Source: an uncultured Blautia sp. (GTDB taxonomy: Bacteria; Bacillota; Clostridia; Lachnospirales; Lachnospiraceae). From it: a DNA stretch of 64,000 nt. Shown one piece after another: positions 33,661 through 42,639 of this stretch (its first letter is position 1; every line of letters begins with the position of its first letter). The position numbers and the translations under genes were made by a program. The stretch is from the NCBI GenBank assembly GCA_958367245.1, contig CATXEA010000019.1, forward strand, positions 1-64,000, in the 5' to 3' direction. A model generated the notes under the pieces. That model saw only the letters and a program-made list of their open reading frames with translations. It did no database searches and was not told the origin of the DNA.

Positions 33661-34647
33661 ATGCCTTTGCAAAATTTTCAGTATGATACCATCATGAGGG
33701 AATATAATAAGATACAGGCCAAAAACAAGCATCTTCTGGAGGAGCGCACAAAGGAAGCCTATGACAAAATCCCCCGTCTGCGGGAAATAGATGAAGAAGT
33801 AGCCTCTTTAAGCGCCTCAAAAGCCCGCGCTTTGTTAAGCGGAAGCAAAGAAGGGCTCTCCGACCTCAAGGCATCTATAGCTCTTCTGGCGCAGGAGCGT
33901 TCTGCTCTCCTTGCCTGCGGAGGCTATCCCGCCGATTATCTGGAACTCCCTTATAACTGTCCTCTGTGTCAGGATACCGGCTATGTAGGGAGCAAAAAAT
34001 GCATCTGTTTCAAAAAAGCAGAGATTGAATTGCTCTATACACAGTCAAATTTAAAAGAAATTCTTAAAAAAGAGAACTTTGACCACTTTTCTTTTGACTA
34101 CTATTCTGATACAATGAAGAACGAAGCAACGGGGCTCACCGAGCGGCAGACTGCACGGCGCGCCTATGATATAGCCAGAAGCTTTGTCAAAAATTTTGAC
34201 ACCTCTTTCGAGAACCTTTTTCTCTACGGAGACACGGGTGTTGGCAAAACATTTCTATCCCACTGCATTGCCCATGAGCTTCTGGAATCTGCACATTGTG
34301 TTATGTATTTCTCTGCATTCGATCTTTTCGATTTACTTGCAGGGTCTGCATTTTCCCGAAAGGAAGACACAAGCGCAGAGGAATTTGTTTTTGACAGCGA
34401 TCTTTTGATCATTGATGACCTGGGAACCGAACTCACCAACAGTTTTGTCTCTTCCCAGTTGTTTTTGTGCATTAATGAGAGGATTATGCGCAGAAAGCCA
34501 ACAATTATTTCTACAAACCTGAAACTTGAAAACTTTTCGGAAACCTATTCCGAGAGAACTTTTTCCCGAATCGCCAGCAATTACCATATGGTAAAATTAG
34601 TCGGGAAGGATATCCGAATACAGAAAATATTTTTAGGAGGAAAATAA
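33661..34647 (+). CDS. dnaC: DnaC/DnaI-type helicase loader ATPase
   Basis: 328 residues. Loads the replicative helicase at forks. N-terminal helical region, a four-cysteine zinc element CPLCQDTGYVGSKKCICF (about 100-117), Walker A GDTGVGKTF (about 190-198), Walker B LLIIDDLGTE and the arginine-finger region SERTFSRI. It follows dnaD by 45 bases and precedes prs by four; this replication-initiation pair is probably controlled together. Confidence 0.93.
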   Translation: MPLQNFQYDTIMREYNKIQAKNKHLLEERTKEAYDKIPRLREIDEEVASLSASKARALLSGSKEGLSDLKASIALLAQERSALLACGGYPADYLELPYNCPLCQDTGYVGSKKCICFKKAEIELLYTQSNLKEILKKENFDHFSFDYYSDTMKNEATGLTERQTARRAYDIARSFVKNFDTSFENLFLYGDTGVGKTFLSHCIAHELLESAHCVMYFSAFDLFDLLAGSAFSRKEDTSAEEFVFDSDLLIIDDLGTELTNSFVSSQLFLCINERIMRRKPTIISTNLKLENFSETYSERTFSRIASNYHMVKLVGKDIRIQKIFLGGK

Positions 34648-34650
34648 CGC

Positions 34651-35835
34651 ATGGCACAGGTAACTACGAAAGATTTAACAACACTCCCGGTTGGAAGACT
34701 TGGTCTGATTCCATTAGTAAGCTGCAAGGATCTTGGTGACAAGGTAAATGACTGGCTTGTAAAATGGCGTCATGAACGTCAGCATAAAGAACTGGAATCC
34801 TTTGCATTCGAAGGCTATCAGAGAGATTCTTACGAAATCAATGTACAGAATGCCCGTTTCGGTTCCGGCGAAGCGAAATGCTCCATTTCCGAATCCGTTC
34901 GCGGCGATGATATCTACATTATGGTAGACGTATGCAACTACAGCATCACCTACTCCATCGGACAGTACACAAATCTGATGTCCCCTGATGACCATTTCCA
35001 GGATTTGAAGCGTGTAATCGGCGCAATCAGCGGCAAGGCACGAAGAATCAATGTTATTATGCCTTATCTCTATGAGAGCCGCCAGAGCATCCGTCTGGGA
35101 AGAGAGTCCTTAGACTGCGCGACAGCGCTTCAGGAACTGGTAAATATGGGTGTTGAAAATATCATCACCTTCGACGCGCACGATGCACGTATCCAGAACG
35201 CCACACCTCTTCACGGCTTTGAAACTGTTCAGCCTTCCTATCAGTTTATCAAGGCTCTTCTCAAGAATGAAGAAGGTCTTCATATTGACAATGACCATTT
35301 CATGGTTGTCAGCCCTGACGAAGGAAGCATGAACCGCGCCATTTATCTTGCAAATATTCTCGGCGTTGATATGGGTATGTACTATAAGCGTCTTGATTAC
35401 TCCAAGCTTGTAAACGGACGCCATCCTATCGCAGCTTATGAGTTCCTTGGCCCGAACCTTAAAGGAAAGGACATCATGCTTGTAGACGATATGATTTCCT
35501 CAGGCTCTACAGTCCTTAAAATCGCTTCTCTTCTGAAAGAAAGAGGCGCCGGCAGAATTTATATCTGCGCAACCTTCGGTCTGTTTACAAACGGTCTGGA
35601 CAAATTCGATGAAGCACAGAAAAACGGTGTATTTGACAAGCTCCTCACCACAAACCTGATTTATCAGACACCTGAGCTTCTTGCCCGCGATTACTACATC
35701 ACCTGTGATATGAGCAAATACATCGCTCTTATTATCGACACTCTGAACCATGACTTATCTGTCAGCCATCTCCTTAATCCGGTTGACAGAATCAAACGCT
35801 GCGTAAACAACTACATGGCGCAGTACGAAAAATAA
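34651..35835 (+). CDS. prs: Ribose-phosphate pyrophosphokinase
   Basis: 394 residues. Makes PRPP from ribose 5-phosphate and ATP. The PRPP-binding loop VDDMISSGST, the ATP/flag region (IMPYLYESRQSIRLGRES) and the metal site around FDAHDARIQN are present. About 75 residues longer than the classic enzyme, with an N-terminal extension (about 1-45) and extra C-terminal residues; this longer type is common in Lachnospiraceae. AGGAGG 10 bases before the ATG overlaps the end of dnaC. Last gene of the dnaD operon. Confidence 0.94.
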   Translation: MAQVTTKDLTTLPVGRLGLIPLVSCKDLGDKVNDWLVKWRHERQHKELESFAFEGYQRDSYEINVQNARFGSGEAKCSISESVRGDDIYIMVDVCNYSITYSIGQYTNLMSPDDHFQDLKRVIGAISGKARRINVIMPYLYESRQSIRLGRESLDCATALQELVNMGVENIITFDAHDARIQNATPLHGFETVQPSYQFIKALLKNEEGLHIDNDHFMVVSPDEGSMNRAIYLANILGVDMGMYYKRLDYSKLVNGRHPIAAYEFLGPNLKGKDIMLVDDMISSGSTVLKIASLLKERGAGRIYICATFGLFTNGLDKFDEAQKNGVFDKLLTTNLIYQTPELLARDYYITCDMSKYIALIIDTLNHDLSVSHLLNPVDRIKRCVNNYMAQYEK

Positions 35836-35850
35836 AAGCTTGAGCGACAA

Positions 35851-35887
35851 CAGGCGGCTCCCTTTTGGGAACCGCCTGATTTTTTTT
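35851..35887 (+). terminator. Terminator of the dnaD-dnaC-prs operon
   Basis: CAGGCGGCTCCC (35851-35862) and GGGAACCGCCTG (35867-35878), a nearly perfect 12-base stem with a four-base loop, then T7. Confidence 0.92.
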
Positions 35888-35891
35888 ACTC

Positions 35892-37445
35892 TTATTCTTT
35901 TGTCAGCAGAATTTTATTATACGGAATCCCTTCCTTTTCCAGAATCTCCATTTCCCGCTTATGGCAGGTGCTGATAATAATCTGCTTCTGCTCTTTATGC
36001 AGCCATCCAAGAACCGCTGCAAGGCGCTCCTCATCGTACATGCCAAAAACATCGTCAAGGATTACAGGAAATGGCTCCGAACCGCACAGAAGCTCTCCTG
36101 CCGCCATTCTCAGGGCAAAGTAAATCTGCTCCATAGTACCGCGGCTCAAACGCTCCAGAGGCACCGTACGGTCACTTGTGTTTACCGTCATATGAAAGTT
36201 TCTGTCCATCAGAACTTCCTGATATTTACCGCCTGTGATTTCACTGAGAATCTGAGACGTCCGTTTCTTCAGACGAATCCCAACCTGATCATGGATATTT
36301 CCGGAAAGAGCTGCAATCGTATCCATAGCCATATTAATAGCCTGAATTTCCATCTCCTCCAGACTGGGCAGATATGCATTTTCCACATATTCCTTATATT
36401 CTGCCTGAAGGTTTCGAAAAGCCGTTTCTTTCTCATTGAAGGCCTCTCCCAGATTTTCCTTATTCCATTTGATTTTCTCCTGCTTGGAAAGCCATCTCTC
36501 TTTCAGACGCGTCCTTCGCTCCAGTTCCTCGCCCAGCCGGATATTATACACAAATCCCGCTGCCGCAAGAACGATTCCTGCAGCAATACACAAAATTCCC
36601 GGAATCAGCATGTCCATAGCCGCAATAAGAGCCGCTCCGCCGCCTGCTCCTGCCATGAGAATAAGAATCGTGCCCATTCCCACAACTGCCTTTTTTCCGC
36701 GGATTTTATCAATTCTCTCATCAAGGATTGCCTCTCCGTCATCCTCTCCCGGTTTCATGCGGAGAGATTCCTCTTTCTTTTCCACCTGAGCGCTTTTTTC
36801 CCGAAGCTCCTCCAGTTCTCCCCGAAGGTACTCTATTTTTGTTCCGATTTTCTCCTGCTCTTTTTCCAGTTCCTTTTTCTTACGGTCCTCCTGAACCTGA
36901 AAGCCTTTTCTGGACATTTTAAGCATCTGCATGGCGCGCCCCAGGTCAATGGAATTGTCTCCTGTTCCCTGATAGCTCGCCATATAATTCTGAAGCTCAC
37001 GCACCAGATCCTGACCTGTAACACTCTTTAACTGCGCCACAGAAACAGTATTATCATACACAGCCTCACTGACGCCCAATATTCCCTCTACTGTTCCCTG
37101 CTCAGGATCCAGCAGGCTTCCGTCATCCTCGCACAGAAGCTCTCCCTGCACATTTGCTTTGGAAAAATTCCGCATAAGCCGGAAATTTTTTCCTTTGTGT
37201 GAAAACCACATGCTTCCGCCATATACAGTAGGATTTTCCCACGGCTCATAACTGGAATAAGCGTCATTTCTCGCTGCTTTTCCCCTCATTCTGGTCATCC
37301 CATACAGCATTCCCTTAATGAAGGTATGCACCGTAGTCTTCCCGCTTTCATTTTCGCCGTAAAGCACGTTTATTCCCGGAGAAAACGAAAGTGTCCTGTC
37401 GTGGATTTTACCGAAATTCTTAATAACCAATTGTCTGATAATCAT
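35892..37445 (-). CDS. Rad50/SbcC-like ATPase with membrane hinge (YhaN type)
   Basis: 517 residues, much shorter than SbcC or YhaN. ABC-type ATPase halves are at both ends: Walker A GENESGKTT (30-38), the signature LSRGTMEQIYFALRM, and Walker B PVILDDVFGMYDEER near the C-terminus. In between are only short coiled coils (about 185-230 and 305-370) around two strongly hydrophobic helices (254-276 and 280-302), where Rad50 proteins have a hook or hinge. So the enzyme appears anchored in the membrane. The exonuclease partner is the next gene upstream, 21 bases away. Confidence 0.82.
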   Translation of the reverse strand: MIIRQLVIKNFGKIHDRTLSFSPGINVLYGENESGKTTVHTFIKGMLYGMTRMRGKAARNDAYSSYEPWENPTVYGGSMWFSHKGKNFRLMRNFSKANVQGELLCEDDGSLLDPEQGTVEGILGVSEAVYDNTVSVAQLKSVTGQDLVRELQNYMASYQGTGDNSIDLGRAMQMLKMSRKGFQVQEDRKKKELEKEQEKIGTKIEYLRGELEELREKSAQVEKKEESLRMKPGEDDGEAILDERIDKIRGKKAVVGMGTILILMAGAGGGAALIAAMDMLIPGILCIAAGIVLAAAGFVYNIRLGEELERRTRLKERWLSKQEKIKWNKENLGEAFNEKETAFRNLQAEYKEYVENAYLPSLEEMEIQAINMAMDTIAALSGNIHDQVGIRLKKRTSQILSEITGGKYQEVLMDRNFHMTVNTSDRTVPLERLSRGTMEQIYFALRMAAGELLCGSEPFPVILDDVFGMYDEERLAAVLGWLHKEQKQIIISTCHKREMEILEKEGIPYNKILLTKE

Positions 37446-37466
37446 ATTTTCCCAATCACCCGTCTG

Positions 37467-38519
37467 TTATCTGCTTGTCTCAAGCAACGCTTGAAGCCCG
37501 TAATACAACGCCTTTTCTTCCACCACATTCCTGTCGCGGGCAAGAAAAAAACTGATGTAATCCCCAATAAGCGTACCGCTGTACTGTTTGCGCAGCTCTT
37601 CCAGATTATAAGCCGGTCTGGACTCATCCAGAATCTCCGTCACATTTCCCAGAGCCTTCAGCTTTTCCGGAATCAGAAGAAGCTCCGGCGCGCGGTCACC
37701 TTTCAGAATTACGCGGAAAATATTACATCTGCCTCTTTTGCCCATCTCGGCATCAAGCGCATCCTCAAGAGACGCCTGTGTAGAATCCTCATTCAGCGTC
37801 AGAATAATCTGTTCATAGGAACTTGATGCAAAAGGCACGAAGTTTGTGCGAAGTCTTCCGTTCTCCAGATGCCCTTCAACATAGCCGTGCGCTCCCAGAT
37901 CATTTCTGTCAATAGGCTCCAGAGCCCCTGAATACGCCGCCTTATCCCTCAGAATAATCTGCGGCTTGTGAATATGCCCCATAGCAATATAATCGAAGCC
38001 TGAGGCGGATATGCCCTTTACATTCATAGGTATGTGCTGTGCATCTCCTCCATGCGCCAGAAGAATATGAAGCCCTTCTCCGTCTTTAGGGCGCAGACCG
38101 TCATAAAGAGGCGCCGTAATCTCCTGATGCTCATAGCTCAGACCGTACACATACACATCAAGCTTTTCATCCTTTACACAAACCGGTTTCTCTTCTTTAA
38201 AAAAGGTTACATTACTCTCCCACTGAAAGTCTCTGTAAAAAGACCCCGGCTTTATATAATCATGGTTTCCGGCCATCAGATAGACTCTCGTCTCAGGAAT
38301 GGTGGAAAACAGATAATTCACTTCTTTTAATTCCCTTAAAAGAGGCTGACGGTGAAACAAATCTCCCGCTATAAACAGCAAATCCACCGGATTCTCACGG
38401 ATAACCGCAATAACCCGGCGGAAAGTTTCCCAGATTTGTCCCTCCCGCCAACTGCTCCAGGTACAGCCCCTGTCAGGGACTGCACCCAAATGTACATCTG
38501 CAAGATGAATAAATCTCAT
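37467..38519 (-). CDS. Mre11/SbcD-like DNA repair nuclease (YhaO type)
   Basis: 350 residues. Calcineurin-like metallophosphatase with all metal motifs: DVHLG (8-12), GDLFH, GNHDY, HGGD and MGHIHKPQI. With the ATPase encoded immediately downstream it forms a Mre11-Rad50-like complex, probably cutting blocked DNA ends. In front of asnS in the order asnS-nuclease-ATPase on the minus strand (29-base gap from asnS), so the three may share a transcript. Confidence 0.9.
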   Translation of the reverse strand: MRFIHLADVHLGAVPDRGCTWSSWREGQIWETFRRVIAVIRENPVDLLFIAGDLFHRQPLLRELKEVNYLFSTIPETRVYLMAGNHDYIKPGSFYRDFQWESNVTFFKEEKPVCVKDEKLDVYVYGLSYEHQEITAPLYDGLRPKDGEGLHILLAHGGDAQHIPMNVKGISASGFDYIAMGHIHKPQIILRDKAAYSGALEPIDRNDLGAHGYVEGHLENGRLRTNFVPFASSSYEQIILTLNEDSTQASLEDALDAEMGKRGRCNIFRVILKGDRAPELLLIPEKLKALGNVTEILDESRPAYNLEELRKQYSGTLIGDYISFFLARDRNVVEEKALYYGLQALLETSR

Positions 38520-38548
38520 GCCAATCTCTCTTTCTTATTCAAACCTGA

Positions 38549-39940
38549 TTATAAATCACAGTTCTTAACTGTTCTTGGGAACGGAACAACGTCACGGATA
38601 TTGCCCATACCTGTCAGATACATCACGCAGCGTTCAAATCCAAGTCCAAAGCCTGCATGACGGGTAGAACCGTATTTACGCAGGTCAAGATAGAACTGAT
38701 AATCTTCTGCTTTCAGTCCAAGCTCGTCCATACGGGTTTTCAGCTTGTCGTAATCGTCCTCTCTCTGGCTTCCGCCGATGATTTCTCCGATTCCCGGAAC
38801 AAGACAGTCCATAGCGGCAACTGTCTTTCCATCCTCATTAAGCTTCATGTAGAAAGCCTTGATTTCTTTCGGATAGTCTGTTACAAAAACAGGTTTCTTG
38901 AAAATCTGCTCTGTCAGATAACGCTCATGTTCTGTCTGCAGATCGCAGCCCCAGAATACCTTGTAGTCAAATTTATCGTTATTTTTCTCAAGAAGTTCCA
39001 CTGCCTCTGTGTATGTCACACGCGCAAAATCAGATGTCATAACATGGTTCAGTCTGTCAAGAAGCCCTTTATCTACAAAAGAGTTGAAGAAGTTCATCTC
39101 CTCCGGAGCATTCTCAAGAACATAACGAATCACATATTTCAGCATAGATTCTGCCAGATCCATGTTATCTTCCAGATCTGCAAAAGCGATTTCCGGCTCA
39201 ATCATCCAGAACTCTGCTGCATGACGTGTTGTATTGGAGTTTTCAGCACGGAATGTCGGTCCAAATGTATAAACATTACGGAATGCCTGAGCAAATGTCT
39301 CACAGTTAAGCTGACCGCTTACAGTAAGGTTCGTCTCCTTGCCGAAAAAGTCCTGTGTATAATCAATATTTCCATCCTCTGTCATTGGAATGTTCTTCAT
39401 ATCCATAGTTGTAACCTGGAACATCTCTCCTGCGCCCTCGCAGTCGCTTCCTGTGATAAGCGGAGTATGGACATAAACGAATCCTCTCTCCTGGAAGAAC
39501 TGGTGGATTGCATATGCGCAGAGGGAGCGCACACGGAAAACAGCCTGGAATGTATTGGTTCTCTGGCGAAGATGTGTCATTGTCCTCAGAAACTCAAGGC
39601 TGTGACGTTTCTTCTGCAGCGGATAATCGGATGCGGAAGCGCCTTCTACAGTTACCTCTGTCGCCTGAATCTCGAACGGCTGCTTCGCCTGAGGAGTTGC
39701 CACCAGAGTACCCTTTACGATAATCGCAGCGCCAACATTTAATTTACAGATTTCTGCGAAATTCTCCATGCTGTCATGGTAAACGATCTGTAATGTTTCA
39801 AAGAAAGTACCATCGTGAAGTACGATAAATCCGAAAGTCTTGGAATCGCGGACACTGCGTACCCATCCGCCTACGGTCACTTCTTTGTCCAGGAATTTCT
39901 CCCGTTCTCTGTAAATTTCTTTTACTGTAGTCAACTTCAT
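38549..39940 (-). CDS. asnS: Asparagine--tRNA ligase
   Basis: 463 residues. Class II synthetase charging tRNA-Asn. OB-fold anticodon domain (about 1-110), motif 2 FRAENSNTTRHAAEFWMIEP and motif 3 GFGLGFERCVMYL; the Asn-specific core ITGSDCEGAGEMF is intact. I found no T-box leader in the 200 bases upstream. It starts the group with the Mre11/Rad50-like pair. Confidence 0.96.
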   Translation of the reverse strand: MKLTTVKEIYREREKFLDKEVTVGGWVRSVRDSKTFGFIVLHDGTFFETLQIVYHDSMENFAEICKLNVGAAIIVKGTLVATPQAKQPFEIQATEVTVEGASASDYPLQKKRHSLEFLRTMTHLRQRTNTFQAVFRVRSLCAYAIHQFFQERGFVYVHTPLITGSDCEGAGEMFQVTTMDMKNIPMTEDGNIDYTQDFFGKETNLTVSGQLNCETFAQAFRNVYTFGPTFRAENSNTTRHAAEFWMIEPEIAFADLEDNMDLAESMLKYVIRYVLENAPEEMNFFNSFVDKGLLDRLNHVMTSDFARVTYTEAVELLEKNNDKFDYKVFWGCDLQTEHERYLTEQIFKKPVFVTDYPKEIKAFYMKLNEDGKTVAAMDCLVPGIGEIIGGSQREDDYDKLKTRMDELGLKAEDYQFYLDLRKYGSTRHAGFGLGFERCVMYLTGMGNIRDVVPFPRTVKNCDL

Positions 39941-40018
39941 ATCTATTCCTCTTTCTTCATAAAAATTATATTTTATCCTGCCCTTGCGAGGCTGTTTATT
40001 AATGATAAGAATAAAAGA

Positions 40019-40048
40019 CGAAACGGTGTTTCAATAACAACCGTTTCG
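40019..40048 (-). terminator. Terminator of the InlB-repeat/SGNH gene
   Basis: CGAAACGG (40019-40026) and CCGTTTCG (40041-40048) with extra inner pairing; on the minus strand TCTTTTATTCTT follows. It lies about 95 bases beyond the gene and before asnS. Confidence 0.75.
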
Positions 40049-40141
40049 CCTATTATAGACTATTCCAGAGTATCATGCAAGGAGTATCCGGCGATTTTTA
40101 CAGATTATTACCTGTTTACTCCATTCACAATAACTTCAGAT

Positions 40142-42589
40142 TTATCCAAGAGTTTTCATGCAGTAGGTAAAAATTCTCTTATATGTTTTCGCCGTATAAT
40201 GAAGCCCGTCGTCGCTTCCTCCTACGCCTGTGCTGCTGCTGTCGAAACCGTATCCGGTATTCTTCAGATAGGAATACGTATCAATATAGCTGTACTGCGC
40301 CCCCAGCGCCCTGCGCAGGGTATTGTTGAACAGACGAACCTTTGCCTCGCTCCTGTCTTTTTTTCCTGCTTCCTTCAGCATGGAACGGTTAACCGGATTC
40401 AGCGACATGAAAAACAGTTCACAGTTGTGTTTTTTCAGTTCTTTTGCAATGGAATTCATATACATTACATATCCATTCTGATTTTCCAGATCGTTGATTC
40501 CAAGATTAATGACAACTGCCGTAGGCTTCGCAAGGATACTGGCTGTTTCATTTTTTACTATACTGTAAAGCTTCGGGTAGGCAACTGTCCGGAACCAGTC
40601 CAAATCTTCCCCCACCTTACTGATAAACTCGATTCCCTCTGTATGGGCTCCGGCATTTTTCAGCACGTTTTCCATGTAAGCCGTTCTGGAATCGCCAATA
40701 AATACAACTCTCTTATACTTATAGTTATTCCACTGCGGAAGCTTGTCTGCGGACAAATCCGGTTCATCTGACTTTCGAAATACCACGGCGTATAAATCCA
40801 TGTCTTCTTCCACCGTAATTTCCATTTCCGGCTCATACTTAGGATTTACTGACTGTTTCGGTTTGTCCGACCATCCCATAAACGTATATCCGGCAGCGTT
40901 CTTCACACAGGGCAGGGTATAGACAGAACCCTTCGCCATAGTCGTAGACCTGTAGAAATCTCCTGACTCTTTATACAGAGTCACCTTTACTGCCTTCACC
41001 TGCACAGCGTAGAACTTCACATTCTTGCGCACTGTGTAAGTCTTTCTGCTTGTTGCCACAACCGGATTTTTTCTGGTTGACCAGCCCTTGTTAATATAAC
41101 CGTTTCTTGCCGGAACAAGAGGAAGTTTGATTTCCGTCCCCTCCTCCACGCGCATTTTCAGCTTCTTATATGCAGAATTGCTCTTTCCGTTTCCATAGAA
41201 AAATTCCACATTATAATAATTACTCTTCCTGCGCACTGTATAGAACTTCATGTTCTTTGTTACTTTCACTTCAGAACCGGCTTTATAAACAGGTGTTGTT
41301 TTCCCCTTGGCAGTTGTCCATCCTACATTCTGATATCCCTTTGCTTTCGGAAGCTCCGGAAGAGTTATCGTCTGATTCTTAGCCGCGTACATTTTAAGAT
41401 CCGCATAGGTCTTGCTTGTACTTGTTCCGCTGTTATTATTGAACGATATACTGTAAGGAAGTTTTGACTGTACCGCATAAAGCGTCATATTTCCGGATAT
41501 CGTAATGGTCTGTCCCTGTTTATAGGAAACGCTTCCTTTGTTCTTCGTTTTTGACCATCCTTTACCCGTATATCCTGTTCTCTGCGGAATCTCCGGCAAT
41601 TTTACTTTATCGCCTTTTACTGCGGTAATCGTCAGTCCGGAGTATGCGCTGTTGGAAGAACCATTCAGCAGGCGGAATTCCACTTTAAGAGCTGTATAAC
41701 GAATCATATACAGGTCAAGATCGTCCAGAATGCGGTACCGGGAATTCAGCTCGAACTCTACTTCTCTTCCGCCCTTTACGCTTGTCCATCCGTAATTTAC
41801 ATATTTGCTTCCCGGCATATCAGGCAAAATAACAGTCTGACCTTCATAAGCCTCCAGAATTCCTCCATCATATATACTTGTACCGGAATTATTATAAAGG
41901 GTGACTCTGCACTTCTTCGCAGCATAGAAAGTCAGGACTCTGTCTTCCATGTAATCGCCCCAGGGTTCGTCCCTCCTGATAGGCACCTTTGTACCGGCAT
42001 CTTCGCAGAGTATACTGTTATCCAGATTTTTATCTTCCTCCAGTTTCCAGAAGTTTCCCTCTGTCCCTGCCCTTCCGGGCACATCCGGCAGTTCCACTTC
42101 CTCATCCCAGCGAATCATTTTATCCAGACCTTCGTAATATTTATCTTTTGATTCTGCAAAGCGCACCAGAATATATCCTTCAGGAACAGGAGTCGGAGTT
42201 ACTGTCGGTGTCGGCGTAATCTCAGGTGTCGGAGTCACATCTGTCTCATCCGTGACACCCGGTGTCGGAGTCAAACTTACTTCAGGTGTAACATCCGGTG
42301 TCAGAGTCGCGTCTGGTTCCGGCGTAACACTCAACTGTGGTTTTTCTGACGGGGTCTCATCCGGCGTTCCCGTGGGAAACGGCGTTACCGTTGTCTCCGT
42401 ATCCCCTGCATTATCCGTAAAGACGTCTTCTGTCTCTCCTGCAGAAAAGATATCCTCAACACTGGAATACGCTTCGGAATCCACTCCGAAATCTGCCGCC
42501 TGAACAGAAATACCTCCTGTCATTAATACAGCCGCCAGAATCCACGCCAATACTCTCTTTCCTCTGATATTTGCTCTGCCTTTATTCAT
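40142..42589 (-). CDS. Secreted InlB-repeat protein with SGNH/GDSL hydrolase domain
   Basis: 815 residues. Signal peptide 1-31, a Thr/Pro-rich stalk (about 65-140: TPTPEITPTPTVTPTPVPEG), then six to seven Listeria-Bacteroides-type (InlB B-repeat-like) units marked by GW and LY....Y/F patterns (about 150-615), and a C-terminal SGNH hydrolase (about 630-815) with GDSR, the NLGINDLENQ block and DGLHY. It probably hydrolyses acyl groups on polysaccharides at the cell surface; the substrate is unknown. No sortase motif. Just downstream of galT (50 bases). Confidence 0.85.
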   Translation of the reverse strand: MNKGRANIRGKRVLAWILAAVLMTGGISVQAADFGVDSEAYSSVEDIFSAGETEDVFTDNAGDTETTVTPFPTGTPDETPSEKPQLSVTPEPDATLTPDVTPEVSLTPTPGVTDETDVTPTPEITPTPTVTPTPVPEGYILVRFAESKDKYYEGLDKMIRWDEEVELPDVPGRAGTEGNFWKLEEDKNLDNSILCEDAGTKVPIRRDEPWGDYMEDRVLTFYAAKKCRVTLYNNSGTSIYDGGILEAYEGQTVILPDMPGSKYVNYGWTSVKGGREVEFELNSRYRILDDLDLYMIRYTALKVEFRLLNGSSNSAYSGLTITAVKGDKVKLPEIPQRTGYTGKGWSKTKNKGSVSYKQGQTITISGNMTLYAVQSKLPYSISFNNNSGTSTSKTYADLKMYAAKNQTITLPELPKAKGYQNVGWTTAKGKTTPVYKAGSEVKVTKNMKFYTVRRKSNYYNVEFFYGNGKSNSAYKKLKMRVEEGTEIKLPLVPARNGYINKGWSTRKNPVVATSRKTYTVRKNVKFYAVQVKAVKVTLYKESGDFYRSTTMAKGSVYTLPCVKNAAGYTFMGWSDKPKQSVNPKYEPEMEITVEEDMDLYAVVFRKSDEPDLSADKLPQWNNYKYKRVVFIGDSRTAYMENVLKNAGAHTEGIEFISKVGEDLDWFRTVAYPKLYSIVKNETASILAKPTAVVINLGINDLENQNGYVMYMNSIAKELKKHNCELFFMSLNPVNRSMLKEAGKKDRSEAKVRLFNNTLRRALGAQYSYIDTYSYLKNTGYGFDSSSTGVGGSDDGLHYTAKTYKRIFTYCMKTLG

Positions 42590-42639
42590 ATGTCATTCTA
42601 CCTCCAAATGCCAGGTTCCTCTGAGCCTTACAGGCAGCT

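Noticed and set aside
39941..40141. T-box leader before asnS
   Set aside because: I searched for the conserved T-box core and antiterminator pairing and saw neither; only the hairpin of the downstream SGNH gene is present.
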